Assembly: GCF_025370935.1 (NCBI RefSeq) | Contig: NC_133491.1 | Coordinates: 5,368,685-5,432,684 of the forward strand | Direction of reading: 5' to 3' | Length of the DNA stretch: 64,000 bases | Source of the DNA: Choristoneura fumiferana | Taxonomy: Eukaryota > Arthropoda > Insecta > Lepidoptera > Tortricidae | In this document: positions 44,880-54,345 of the stretch, piece after piece | Numbering within the stretch: the stretch's first letter is position 1 | Layout: every line of letters starts with the position of its first letter | The notes under the pieces: generated by a model | Told to the model about the DNA's origin: nothing | Databases searched by the model: none | The model's input: the letters and a program-made list of their open reading frames with translations, nothing else | Position numbers and translations under genes: made by a program

Positions 44880-45336
44880 TACGAGTTTAATATTAGAGAG
44901 ACGGAACGTCACGAACTTCGATTTTCTAGGCGCTGGTTGGGTCGTGCGCGGGCGCCGCGACGCGATATGATGTTATTTTATTTCGCCACGTAAACAAGCC
45001 CGCCGCAGTCCCTACCCGCATCCATACTGTGTATGGTTTGAGCTCTTTTTACCGTCATTCCGGTGTAACAGGCAGCCAGCAGAAACTGAGAACGCAATCC
45101 CCAGACACTAGCGGGTTATGTGCAATCCGTCCGCGCGGGCTTTTTATTCCCGGCTAAATGTCGGGGGTTACTGTATGCAAGCAGATTGAATTAGGTCCAT
45201 TGTGGGCTGGGTGGGTGTTTGTGATTGAATTGGGCGAATCATTATACTGGGGGTTTTGGAGGTTACGGGGATTTGATTACGGGGTTATTTTTAAGGGGTT
45301 TTATTTCATTTTATCCGGTAATTCCTTGTGTGGTTG
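44880..45336 (+). promoter_or_regulatory. CpG-rich patch with strong 5' splice site; candidate promoter/first exon
   Basis: Distinctly GC- and CpG-rich against AT-rich surroundings (gtcgtgcgcgggcgccgcga, tccgtccgcgcgggct). A consensus donor g|gtaagt lies at 45337-45342. A short frame from ATG 45158 (MSGVTVCKQIELGPLWAGW...) stays open to the donor. This could be the promoter and a first exon of a gene continuing outside the window, but no acceptor partner or domain is seen. Alternative: a GC-rich repeat remnant. Confidence 0.25.
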
Positions 45337-45494
45337 GTAAGTTTAATCTTGAAATTTTCTTTGTACCTACGCTTAATAGCTAGACTAATTAATAATAAAC
45401 AATTGCATTGGACGATTATTCTGTTGTGGCTTACATTTTTAATACATTGAAGAAATAAAAACAATTTTTCAGATTTTAATATCTGATAGCATGG

Positions 45495-45695
45495 TGATCG
45501 GTTGTTTTGCTCTGAAGAGCTCTGGTTGAGGTTTAAACGCGTCAGTGTAGTGTGGTGATGGTGATAGTTGGGTTTGTGTGATTTGGGGGACTTTTTACTG
45601 TGTTGAGGTGGAGAAACTGCATGAATCCACATTGCTTTCACAGATGACAGACGTAGCTATTATAAGGTCGTGGATGAGCAAAGAAATCGTTTTAG
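45495..45695. mobile_element. Truncated copy of the 33364 MITE, reverse orientation
   Basis: agagctctggttgaggttta, acgcgtcagtgtagtgtggt and gagcaaagaaatcgttttag are the reverse of blocks in 33364-33638. The left terminal repeat is missing. Confidence 0.75.
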
Positions 45696-45776
45696 TGCAA
45701 ATACGGGATCTATGAACAAATAAGTAATAATCGACATTACAATAATTGATTCAGTCACAGCACTACCATTCCTTAT

Positions 45777-46288
45777 ATATGTCGGCGGCCGATCGTTAAA
45801 TCCCCCTGATCACGACATTCCTAGGCATATCGTGAAATGGCGCCATTACATGATATGCCTAAAAGTTGACCAGGAATATTACGATGTCTATGAGAAACAA
45901 TACTGCAGATCGATTAGAACAACGCATTCGTCGATATTCCTAGCTCTATACCAGGTACATCGTGATATGCCGAAAAAAATAAAAATTTAGGTACGACGAG
46001 TGAAGCGAGGAGTGGTTAGTATGAATTGTGACCACAACGCACGAGCCGAGCGAGCGAAGCGAGCGTGCCGCGTCAGCGGCCGGCGAAGTACCAGAACCGA
46101 TATGGCGGCGTTTCATGACATGCCTAGGAATTTCATGATCTGCCTAAAAGTCACTAGGCAAATCGTTACACGGTGAGTTTTGAACGATATGGCGGATGTC
46201 CCTTAGCCAATTCACAAAATGGCGCCATTTCATGATGTGCCTAGGAATTTCGTGATCTGGCGGATTTTACGATCGGCCGCCGACATAT
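45777..46288. mobile_element. 512-bp inverted-repeat element with iterated internal motif
   Basis: Ends atatgtcggcggccgatcgt and acgatcggccgccgacatat are perfectly complementary over 20 bp. Pairing resumes through cctaggcatatcgtgaa and aatggcgccatt. The motif tgatatgcctar or its complement recurs at least seven times (e.g. near 45830, 45865, 45965, 46115, 46135, 46165, 46240). The centre contains an agcgagcgaagcgagc-type GC-rich palindromic stretch (about 45995-46085). No frame. Probably a non-autonomous DNA transposon; superfamily not assignable by eye. Confidence 0.8.
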
Positions 46289-47150
46289 CCATAGCATTCC
46301 TCAAGATGGACATGAACAATAGTGCCGTTTAGGCTTTAGCTGTTAAGATACAGATTTTTTAATGGTTAAATTAAATAAATAAATGAACTTGCGCGTCTAC
46401 TGTACATCGCTTGTGTTGCAAGGTTGCTTTATGCTGAGCATATCGTCTATGCAATTAACGGAAAAAACTTTTCACTCGCTTCTTCAGATGTCTCAAGTGC
46501 TTATGTGCATAGACGAATCTCAGTGAGCCTATTTGGGGTTATCGTAGGGCTCGGCATTTGAAGGGTTGTTTGGGAGTCAATCTGAAAAATACTGAACAAA
46601 AATAAACAAATTGTTACAACAAGATGAAAGTATTAATTTATTTCGCTGGTAGCCATCGGTAAAAAAAAAAAAATATTGTGCTATAGTACAGTGAAATGTG
46701 TAACTACATTATAGTATTGTCGTTATTATGTTATTTGTTAGTCGATAAAAACGGCGAGATTTGTATTCACCACATTTGTATTTTCCGTACGGAAATGTCG
46801 CAGGGCTATTTTTAAAATTCAAACAATTTTTATTTAAATTATTCTAATTCAAATTATTGCTCAAAAAAATCGAAACAGTTGCACATTTCGAAATTCTTGA
46901 GCATCGAGAGCCAATTTTTATTCTTCTACGGAAGTATGGCCACAAAATAAAGCTAGTCCCTTAATATAAATAACAAATAAACTTAACTTCGGTCAGTTTC
47001 GGTCGGGCGTTAACCGAATATCCATGGCTCATCACGCCAAAACGTGACGTAATTTCGGCAGATGTGTTGCCAGTAATTCAAATAAGCGCAACTTTAGCGT
47101 TCAACTAAGCGTAGCGACATCGGGTTTGTATCGCGCAATTTCCGCGCCTA
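46289..47150. other. Spacer; CpG-richer toward the end
   Basis: 46980-47150 is CpG-richer (cgtgacgtaatttcggc, tatcgcgcaatttccgcgcc) but shows no promoter or exon structure I can defend. Confidence 0.3.
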
Positions 47151-47921
47151 TATACTGTATTTATTAAACCAAGATACTAAAGTGATAGTATGAAATGTCA
47201 AATGTAAAAAGAATGTGACCAGCGTAATACAAATAGTGCTGCTCTCTGATTTCGGTTTTCGGCATTGTTGACGACTGGCTGCGGTAAAACCTTTTTTATA
47301 ACTATACTTTTTGTCACTTGCTTTTTACGTTGATTGTCAGTTGTGATTTGTTTGCCCGATCTGTCGGTTTATTATTAAAAATTGTCCTTTAATCTTATTA
47401 AATAACCTGTCATTTACCCCATGTTTCCATCAATCTTCCTAGTAGTTCCCATACAGTCCACCACTAGCTATTATTATTGCAAATAATCGGTAAAACATAA
47501 TATTTTATTGAAACAAAAATAACATTAAAGCATTCCATATTTTACTTTCCATAAGCATTGAGTTTAAAGGCAGAACTTGCTTCGAATCAAATGAAATTTA
47601 AACATCAACATCTACAAAAAGTCAAAATATCTCCTAGGGGTGATTCTAATAAAAGTGGCATTATAATCTGCCAATGAGTTTTTGAATACAAATTTTACAT
47701 ATTTTTGAGAAAAATAAAAATTGACATATGTAAACATAGACCTTTTACACCGAGGCCAGTTCATTATTTATCTTAACATTTTATACGTATAACATGGGTA
47801 CTGACTGAAAGTTTTAGGTGATTACCGGTTGTGGCACATCACTACGAGTATTTAGTACATGTAAAAAACAGGTAACTCATGAAACTTCATTTTAGTATCT
47901 TGGATTTATAAATAGAGTATA
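47151..47921. mobile_element. Inverted-repeat element, ~771 bp
   Basis: tatactgtatttattaaacc plus aagatactaaagtga pairs with the segment 47887-47921 at 31 of 35 positions. Inside are aactttcagtcagtaccc-like and agtgatgtgccacaaccgg-type blocks (reverse strand). No transposase motif. Confidence 0.6.
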
Positions 47922-48544
47922 GTGTGTCACATCAGCCGAATGTGTCAAACGAACGAACAAAACGAATGTTTCAGTCGAATGTAAAATCACTGAGTAACTT
48001 TGAACGCGTATCTTCGGAATAGTAAACGTAGGTACTTGGACTTCGCGTTCGCGCTGGTTATTCGCTTGCCACTTCAGACGTCTCGAGTGCTTATACGCGC
48101 TTATATGGAATGACTTGCCACCACCCCTTCGTGAAAGTATGTCCTTTACTTTTAAACACAAGTTCCGAGCGTTTCTTCTTATAACACAACTTGAAAACAG
48201 CTGCATATATCACTAGTTGTGATCGGTGTTGTGCTCAAGTATGAATGGGTACTTCTCAAACTGTAATTTGTTGACTGCTGAGGGGTTTGGATTTTTTTTT
48301 ATTCTGGTTTTTTATTTATTTTGTTTTTATAATGTTTTTATTAAACTTTCGCGATTCTCACTTATGGTTTAAAATATTAGTTTAATTATTTTGTATTCGT
48401 TTTTATCTGTATTAGGTATTGTTGTACTGGTATTACTGTTCCGGCTTTTTTCCACCATCCAACCCGTTATAGACAATATTCCAGCATGTGTCAACAGGGG
48501 CAGACTAAAAACCAGCGCTGGCAGCTTCCGCGTAAGCATTAGAT
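47922..48544. other. Spacer, nothing recognised
   Basis: A 104-codon minus frame at 47892-48206 overlaps the element end and has no recognisable domain. Confidence 0.35.
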
Positions 48545-48680
48545 AAGATAAGATAAGATATCATTTATTGCCACAACACATAGTACAAAGAAGACTTATA
48601 TAATATAAAAAACAAGACTTAAACACTAACACTTGCTGTGGCAAAGGGGATGTACTCAGCAAAGGGGATGTATTAGCTGA
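48545..48680 (-). mobile_element. Antisense retroposon tail
   Basis: (AGATA)n followed by tcatttattgccacaacaca and cttgctgtggcaaaggggat, which is repeated just downstream. Confidence 0.5.
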
Positions 48681-48855
48681 GTTTGCTCCTTTTGCCGCAG
48701 GACAGACTACTTGCAAAGTTATATTCCTATTTTTTTGAATACTCTTTTTATATAATCTGTGCTGTATTGTACTATTTTATCTTGTATTGTTTATATTGTT
48801 GTCTTGTATTGTTTGTACAGTTGGCAATTAAATATTTTCTTTCTTTATTTCTTAC

Positions 48856-48905
48856 TAGCTTTTGCCCGCGACTTCGTCCGCGTGGAATAGTAACTTTGGG
48901 AAGTA
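48856..48905 (+). mobile_element. GCCCGCGGC repeat head only
   Basis: ctagcttttgcccgcgactt and cgtccgcgtggaatag; the body is absent. Confidence 0.55.
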
Positions 48906-49317
48906 TTTAATGTATTTAGGATACCTGTTCTGCCAATAATACACATAGAAAACTTCTACGGTTTACTGAAAATAACCATTTCAATACATTGCTATGATAT
49001 TTTTTTTTTTGTTCTTCCATCCATCCATGTTCTTTAGTAAAACATAATTATTTTGCGGGTAGCCACATTTTAGCAAAACGACGTGTATTTTACCCTGCCA
49101 ACACAAAAGGACTCATTCTTCATAGTGAACTCTTGACACCTTACGTCCTTTATTGTAAGTTAGGAGGGTAGGATTATAATTAAGACGGCATTTTAGCTAC
49201 AAATAGTTCCGATAAATATACTTATAGTAGGTAAATGTGTTTGGAATTCCGTAAGAACTTTCATCCCCATATTTTAAAGTAAATAGGTTGTAATTTGAAA
49301 AGCGCCAGAACAAATGT
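48906..49317. other. Spacer, nothing recognised
   Basis: No supported feature. Confidence 0.3.
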
Positions 49318-49720
49318 TTTTTAGGGTTCCGTTCCTCAAGAGGAAAAAATTGAACCCTTATGGGATCACTTTGCTGCCCGTCCGTCCGCTTGTCTGTCAA
49401 GACCCTTTATCTCGTAAACGCGCGGTATAGGTATCTAATTGAAATTTAAATCCTAAACTCAGGTCAATAGTCCGATAGCTGTGAAAAAATTAAACTTCTA
49501 AGTCAATGCAATCAAAAGCTACAGTCACTGATGTATTAAACTGGCTACAGTCATTAAAAAGGTGTTTTCATACAAATCGCCTTAAGAGAAAAAGTTATAG
49601 CGCACTGCCGGCTGTCCTAGAAACTTGGAATTTTGCATAAAGGTAGCTCTTATAGCAAATAAATAAGAAAAATCTGAAAATCATAATTTTTTCATGATGA
49701 CCTCACATTGCGTACATTTT
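49318..49720 (+). mobile_element. TTAGGGTTCCGTTCCTCAA repeat
   Basis: tttagggttccgttcctcaa, gaacccttatgggatcactt and tctcgtaaacgcgcggtata. Related at its ends to, but internally different from, the 51799-52408 family. The right boundary is approximate. Confidence 0.55.
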
Positions 49721-49869
49721 TCTTATGAGCTTAATAGGCTCTGCTAACACTGCATCATCCCCTCTGCTAACATCCCCCCCGCAGGTAAAGTTTTCAAATG
49801 AGACATTTTTTATAAACAATTTTTTTTGTCATTCATCATCATCGATCATCAACACCACAATAACCATCA

Positions 49870-50125
49870 TCACCAATCATCATCAATCAGCTCCAGTCTC
49901 CGCTCCGCTCAGCAGCGTCCGCTACGTTCTGCTCCACTGCCTCCGCTCCGCTACCTCCTCCCCACAGCCTTCGCTCCGCCAGCCTCCGCTCCGCCAGCCT
50001 CAGCTCCGCTCTACTTGATTGCCTCCGCTGCAGCCTGCATTGTCTCAGCTCCATCCGTTGCCTCCGCTCCACTCCGTTGCCTCCTCTCCACTCCGTTGCC
50101 ACCCTGCCTCCGCCCCGATCCGATC
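49870..50125. repeat. GCTCCG/CCTCC minisatellite
   Basis: About 250 bp of imperfect ccgctccgctgcctcc-type repeats, strongly pyrimidine-rich on the plus strand. Overlapping frames of 80-126 codons on both strands arise because the repeat lacks stops; they are not genes. Confidence 0.8.
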
Positions 50126-50995
50126 CGAACAAATATCTATGTATCTCTTATCACGTGCCCAAATGCCAAGTTTCATAAAGAACCACCGATTTATCTTCGA
50201 CAATGACGATCTTCCATATAAACTTTCATTTCATCCCCTATTTCACCCCCTCTCAGGATGAATTTTAAAAAACGCGCGAACAAATATCTATTTATCTCTT
50301 ATCACGTGCCGAAATAGCAAGTTTAATAAAGATTCATCGATTTATCTTCGATAATGAAGACCTTCCATATAAACTTTCATCCCCTCACAGGTCGAATTTT
50401 CAAAAAAGCTCAACGAAATATCGACTTATTTCTTATTAAATGCCTAAATGCCAAGTTTCATGGTTTTATCTTCGACAGCGACTAACTTCCACCATATAAA
50501 CTTTCATCCCCTATTTCGACCCCTAAAAGCCTCTTTTTCGCGATAAAAGATAGCCTATGTTCTTTCCCAAGGTCACAGCAAGGTCTATTCTATCTCTGTA
50601 CCAAATTTCATCAAAATCGGTTCAGCGGTTTAGACGTGAAAGCGTAACAGACAGACAGACAGACTGACAGACAGTTACTTTCGCATTTATAATATTAGTA
50701 TGGATAGTATGGATTAAATGCCTAAATGCCAAGTTTCATGGTTTTATCTTCGACAGCGACGAACTTCCACCATATAAACTTTCATCCCCTTTTTCAACCC
50801 CCTAAAGCCTCTTTTTCGCAATAAAAGATAGCCTATGTTCTTTCCCAAGGTCTATTCTATCTCTGTACCAAGTTTCATCAAAATCGGTTCAGCGGTTTAG
50901 GCGTGAAAGCGTAACAGACAGACAGACAGACAGACAGAGTTACTTTCGCATTTATAATATTAGTATGGATAGTATGGATAGTATGGATATATATG
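50126..50995 (+). repeat. Tandem/nested units of the TATTAGTATGGAT retroposon
   Basis: Four units. U1 50129-50280 and U2 50281-50415 share caaatatctatttatctctt and cttccatataaactttcat. U3 50416-50715 and U4 50716-50990 share aaatgccaagtttcatggtt, tcaaaatcggttcagcggtt and (CAGA)n, and both finish atttataatattagtatgg. The terminus is expanded as (ATAGTATGG)n. U3 ends exactly where U4 begins, suggesting insertion into, or replication slippage at, the simple tail. Confidence 0.75.
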
Positions 50996-51195
50996 TGAAA
51001 TGGCCTCAATTAGAAGATCGTGGGTTCAAATCCGGGCTGTTCAAACCTGTGAAGCAATTCAGTGGTATGTGTGAAGTTCCCAATCCACACTGGACCCGCG
51101 TGGGAATTACAGCCAAAGCCCTCTCATGCCAAAAGGCCTGTACCTGTGCCCAACAGTGAAGTTTGTATAGGCTGGGATGATGATAATGATCGAAA
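50996..51195 (+). mobile_element. SINE (9553 type), degenerate head
   Basis: gatcgtgggttcaaatccgg (B box), tgaagttcccaatccacact and aggctgggatgatgataatg. It sits directly behind the ATGGAT tail. Confidence 0.75.
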
Positions 51196-51217
51196 GCTAA
51201 CCGCTAGTTCTCATTTT

Positions 51218-51470
51218 TTAACCCCCGACGCAAAAAGAGGGGTGTTATAAGTTTGACCGCTATGTGTGTCTGTATGCCTGTGTGTGTATGTCTCTGTGTG
51301 GCGCCGTAGCTCTTAAACGGGTGGACTGATTTGAATGCGGTTTTTTAAATTGAAAGCAGATTTTTAGCAATGATTCTTAGACATGTTTTATCAAAATCGG
51401 TTCAGCTGTTTTTGAGATATTTTTGAGAACTTTGAAGTGACAAAGTCGGGGGAAACTTTTTGTTGGTTAT
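51218..51470 (+). mobile_element. CCCCCGACGCAAAAAGAGGGG repeat, copy 2
   Basis: aacccccgacgcaaaaagag, tcttaaacgggtggactgat and caaaatcggttcagctgttt, ending aaagtcgggggaaac. Direct orientation relative to 37598-37850. Confidence 0.7.
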
Positions 51471-51489
51471 TAATTTATTATAATTAAAT

Positions 51490-51680
51490 GGAACTATGGC
51501 CCAAGCCCTCTCATTCTGAGGGGAGGCCTGTGCCCTGCAGTGGGACGTATATAGGCTGGGATGATGATGATGATGATAATTAAATTAATTTATTACCGGT
51601 GGTAGATTTTTTTTGACATTCATAAGTGCTTGTTTATAGCCTAAATTGCATAAATATATTTTGACTTTGACTTAAATTAT
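51490..51680 (+). mobile_element. SINE 3' end plus retroposon UTR scrap
   Basis: gaactatggcccaagccctc and gacgtatataggctgggatg-atgatgatgatg (51490-51580) are the 3' end of the 9553-type SINE. ttaccggtggtagat and ttttgactttgac (51594-51675) match 34795-34940. Confidence 0.7.
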
Positions 51681-51798
51681 CTAGTTAGCATTACTACCGG
51701 TAGTATATATTCGAGTTTGTAACTTCAAAAGACTTGTTATCATTTTTAAGCTTTGTCAACAATATTTTCACTCCTTGTCAACCCTTATATGAAAACTG

Positions 51799-52408
51799 GC
51801 CAAGAGCGTGTCGGACACGCCCGAATTAGTGTTCCGTAGCCATTATGAAAAACTAAAGTAATATTTTTCTAAGGATTTCGTATTTTGTACGAAATATATC
51901 AAGTTTATACCTTAGGCTGCTATTTACTCTTAAACTACTAATAATTCTCAAGAAAACTTAACCGTTATAGTTTTCCTTGTAAGTTTGATCCTGTTTTTTT
52001 TTAAATTTCCACCAGTTTAGATTTAAGAGGGCGGCGGGGACGCTCGATTTTAATGAAAATTTGCACTTTAAAGTTGAATATTTTGCAAAAAAATCACTGA
52101 ATCGAAAAATCATAGCAACATCTAATGGTTTTAAAAGACCTATCCAACGATACCCCACACTACAAGATTGAATAAGAAAAAAAATCACCCCCACTTTACG
52201 TCTATGGGAGGTACTCTAAAAAAATTTTTTTTTAATTTTTTTGAATGTACTACTATTTTGTCGGCATAGTTTACATATATATTCTTGCAAAATTATAACT
52301 TTCTAGCATTGATAGTCCCTGAGCAAAGCAGCGGATGGACAGACAGACAGACAGACATGGCGAAACTATAAGGGTTCCGTTTTTGCCATTTTGGCTACGG
52401 AGCCCTAA
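51799..52408 (-). mobile_element. GGGTTCCGTAGCC repeat, most complete copy
   Basis: The left end carries gtgttccgtagccattatga and the right end gccattttggctacggagcc: an inverted terminal core tccgtagcca. The body has gacgctcgattttaatg, cctatccaacgatacccc, gtctatgggagg and (CAGA)n. Six copies or pieces in the window (3920, 8602, 24120, 33190, here, 56708). Non-coding. Whether it is a MITE or another class is not clear from sequence alone. Confidence 0.75.
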
Positions 52409-52599
52409 AACCGGTCTCAACATTAACAAGTCTTAATTTCTTTTCCGGAAATAAAATGCCGTTTGAGAGATCCATTAAAATAAATGCGAAAGTCGTGTCG
52501 GCCTGGCGAAACCTAGGTATTCGGAGTATTAATTCGTAACGAATTCAGCGTAGATTAAGATTTTGTAATATTCAGTTTCGTATTATGTTACGATTTTTG
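52409..52599. other. Short spacer
   Basis: Nothing recognised. Confidence 0.3.
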
Positions 52600-52611
52600 A
52601 AAGGTTGCTGG

Positions 52612-52800
52612 TATAGTGAAATAAAACCGGTAACTCACACCTTTAATCGAGGTCGACATGTTTCGGACTAATTCATAGTTCTTCCTCTAGGAACACACTC
52701 TACGGCGGCTGCTGTAAGACAAGCACTGCGCACCACCACTCTGCATGTGAGTTATCCGTTCTTATCACACTATGAGCGAGTCTTACAGTAGTTTCATGCC
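52612..52800 (-). mobile_element. Hairpin-cored retroposon, copy 5 (minus)
   Basis: Minus strand: head ggcatgaaactactgtaaga and ctcgctcatagtgtg, then arms around gcggctgctgtaagacaagc. A perfect 12-bp duplication aaaggttgctgg flanks it (52600-52611, 52801-52812). Arms are more diverged than in copy 2 (cacctttaatcgaggtcg against ctctgcatgtgagttatc). Confidence 0.8.
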
Positions 52801-52902
52801 AAAGGTTGCTGGGAGAAGCATTTTTTAACTTATCTAGGTCACTAGGTGACTTCTGTCTCACCTGATGGTAAGTACTGACGAGGCCGAAATTATGACATAC
52901 TG

Positions 52903-52965
52903 ATCATCATCATCATTAGCCGGAAGACGTCCACTGCTGTACAGCGACCTCCCCTTTAAAACAAT
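52903..52965 (-). pseudogene. LINE 3' end scrap, minus strand
   Basis: catcatcatcattagccgga and cgtccactgctgtacagcga: reverse LINE terminus. Confidence 0.55.
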
Positions 52966-53012
52966 AATAATAAATATTATCCGGAACACCACGCTGCGCT
53001 CAAAAACACGCA

Positions 53013-53410
53013 TAAGGCACTTGTCTCACCGCCAGCGAGAAAACGATTGGCTATCGACTATTTTCTCGCTCAAGAAACGAACAAAAGATATAAGATCTTG
53101 TGTGAGTAAAAGAGACACATATATTAATAGTTGATCGCTGGCTGTTCACACTCTCGGCGAGAACTCGCTCTTACATCTTTTGTCGCAGCGACAAGAGCTA
53201 TAAAACTCGCTGAGCTCGCTCAGCGATGTCAGCTTGGCGGCCGCCCCGCACGAGCGAGTCGAGTGGAACGAGTAATCGCCCGTCGCACGCGAACACTCGC
53301 TTACAGCCGAGCGACAAAACTACACTCGCTTCTCGCTGCTCGCCTACTCGTTTCTAGTTACTCGCTCTACTCGCTTCTCGCTCATCGTCGGAGGTGGGAT
53401 AAGTGCCTAA
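53013..53410. mobile_element. CTCGCT-rich MITE, ~398 bp
   Basis: Terminal inverted pair taaggcacttgtctcacc and ggtgggataagtgcctaa. The interior is dominated by CTCGCT/AGCGAG iterations and is CpG-rich, including cggcggccgccccgc-type sequence in the centre (about 53236-53252). The 104-codon frame at 53131-53445 is a by-product of the repeat. Confidence 0.7.
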
Positions 53411-53429
53411 CCGACGTTGCGAAAAAGAC

Positions 53430-53672
53430 TGCTAAGCTAAAATGATTTGGGCTGGACACGTCTGTTGCATGCACCCACAAAGGTGGGCTCGCACAGTTTA
53501 CTTGGTGGGTGCCGGAGAACGGCCAGCGACATCGACACCGACCGAGAAGGAGATGGCGGGACGATCTGGACACGTACGCAAAGGACTGGCCTGACATTGC
53601 GTCAGAACGAGAGTTGTGGAGGTCAAGAGGGGAGGCTTTTGCCCAGCAGTGGGACACTATACAGGCTACTTA
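53430..53672 (+). pseudogene. RTE-type LINE ORF 3' end (second subfamily)
   Basis: The frame reads RRRWRDDLDTYAKDWPDIA, then ERELWRSRGEAFAQQWDTIQ and a stop at 53670-53672. W-R-D-D-L, R-x-x-W and A-x-x-Q-Q-W are typical of the RTE carboxy terminus. It begins with a WAGHV block at 53448 in another frame, so a frameshift lies between. Distinct from the RRPPLRWTDD subfamily. Confidence 0.8.
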
Positions 53673-53689
53673 AAAAAAAAAATATGGGA

Positions 53690-53922
53690 CATCTGACACC
53701 AATTGACCTAGTCTCAAACTAAGCAAACATTGTACTAATAATACTAGGCAACGGATAAACATACTTATGTAGATAAATACATACTTAAATACATATTAAA
53801 CATCCAAGACCCAAGAACAAACATTCGTATTATTCATACAAATAACTGCCCCGGCCGGGAATCGAACCCAGGACTTCAAGCTCCGTAGTCAGATTCTCTA
53901 GCCACTTGGCCATCCTGTCGTC
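53690..53922 (-). mobile_element. tRNA-derived SINE, minus strand
   Basis: tgggacatctgacaccaatt at the tail; gggaatcgaacccaggac (B box) and cactggccatcc-type head (agccacttggccatcctgtc) at the right. Near full length; same family as 37259-37500. It was inserted just behind the LINE end. Confidence 0.8.
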
Positions 53923-53991
53923 AAACAATGAACGACAACTCGCCACTTGCATCCACCGATAACTAGATACGATAGATTAACGACTAGGTAA

Positions 53992-54058
53992 AATGGCGCG
54001 TTATAGGGGAACCCTGCCCAGCGGTGGAATTCTATAAACCGATGGTGATGAAGATGAA
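53992..54058 (+). pseudogene. LINE 3' terminus scrap
   Basis: atggcgcgttataggggaac and ctgcccagcggtgga, then gatggtgatgaagatg; a decayed RTE-type 3' end. Confidence 0.5.
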
Positions 54059-54059
54059 T

Positions 54060-54180
54060 ATTTATAACTATTACAACACCCGGGACTTACAACGCTTGGA
54101 ACGAGTATCAATTACCTCGACGTTTCGGCCATATTGTGGAGGCCGTGGTCACGAGTAGTCTACTCGAGATAATAGGGAAT
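54060..54180 (-). mobile_element. GTGGTCGAAACGTTGAGG repeat, minus strand
   Basis: gggacttacaacgcttggaa and tacctcgacgtttcggccat, then tggtcacgagtagtctactc; reverse of 5931-6066. Confidence 0.65.
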
Positions 54181-54204
54181 ACATATAGGGAATATGGATA
54201 ATAG

Positions 54205-54345
54205 GGGATGAAAAAAAAAATTAAAAAACTTTATTGGTTTAAATAATACATTGTTACAATAGAGCAAGGTTGGGGCCACCTTTTAAGCAAAACAATGCTT
54301 GTGCCAGGGGACCCCGCTCTTCCACAAGGTATAATGGATATAAAC
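54205..54345 (-). mobile_element. Antisense retroposon tail
   Basis: Poly(A)-like run then aaactttattggtttaaata, gttggggccaccttttaagc and ggggaccccgctcttccaca. Family unassigned. Confidence 0.5.

Noticed and set aside
47892..48206. 104-codon minus-strand frame
   Set aside because: Starts inside an inverted-repeat element, no recognised domain, no conserved pattern.
49725..50261. Overlapping 80-126 codon frames on both strands
   Set aside because: They are stop-free by-products of the GCTCCG minisatellite; amino acid content is repetitive and no start, splice or domain evidence exists.
53131..53445. 104-codon plus-strand frame rich in Arg/Ala/Leu
   Set aside because: Arises from the CTCGCT/AGCGAG repeat inside a MITE.
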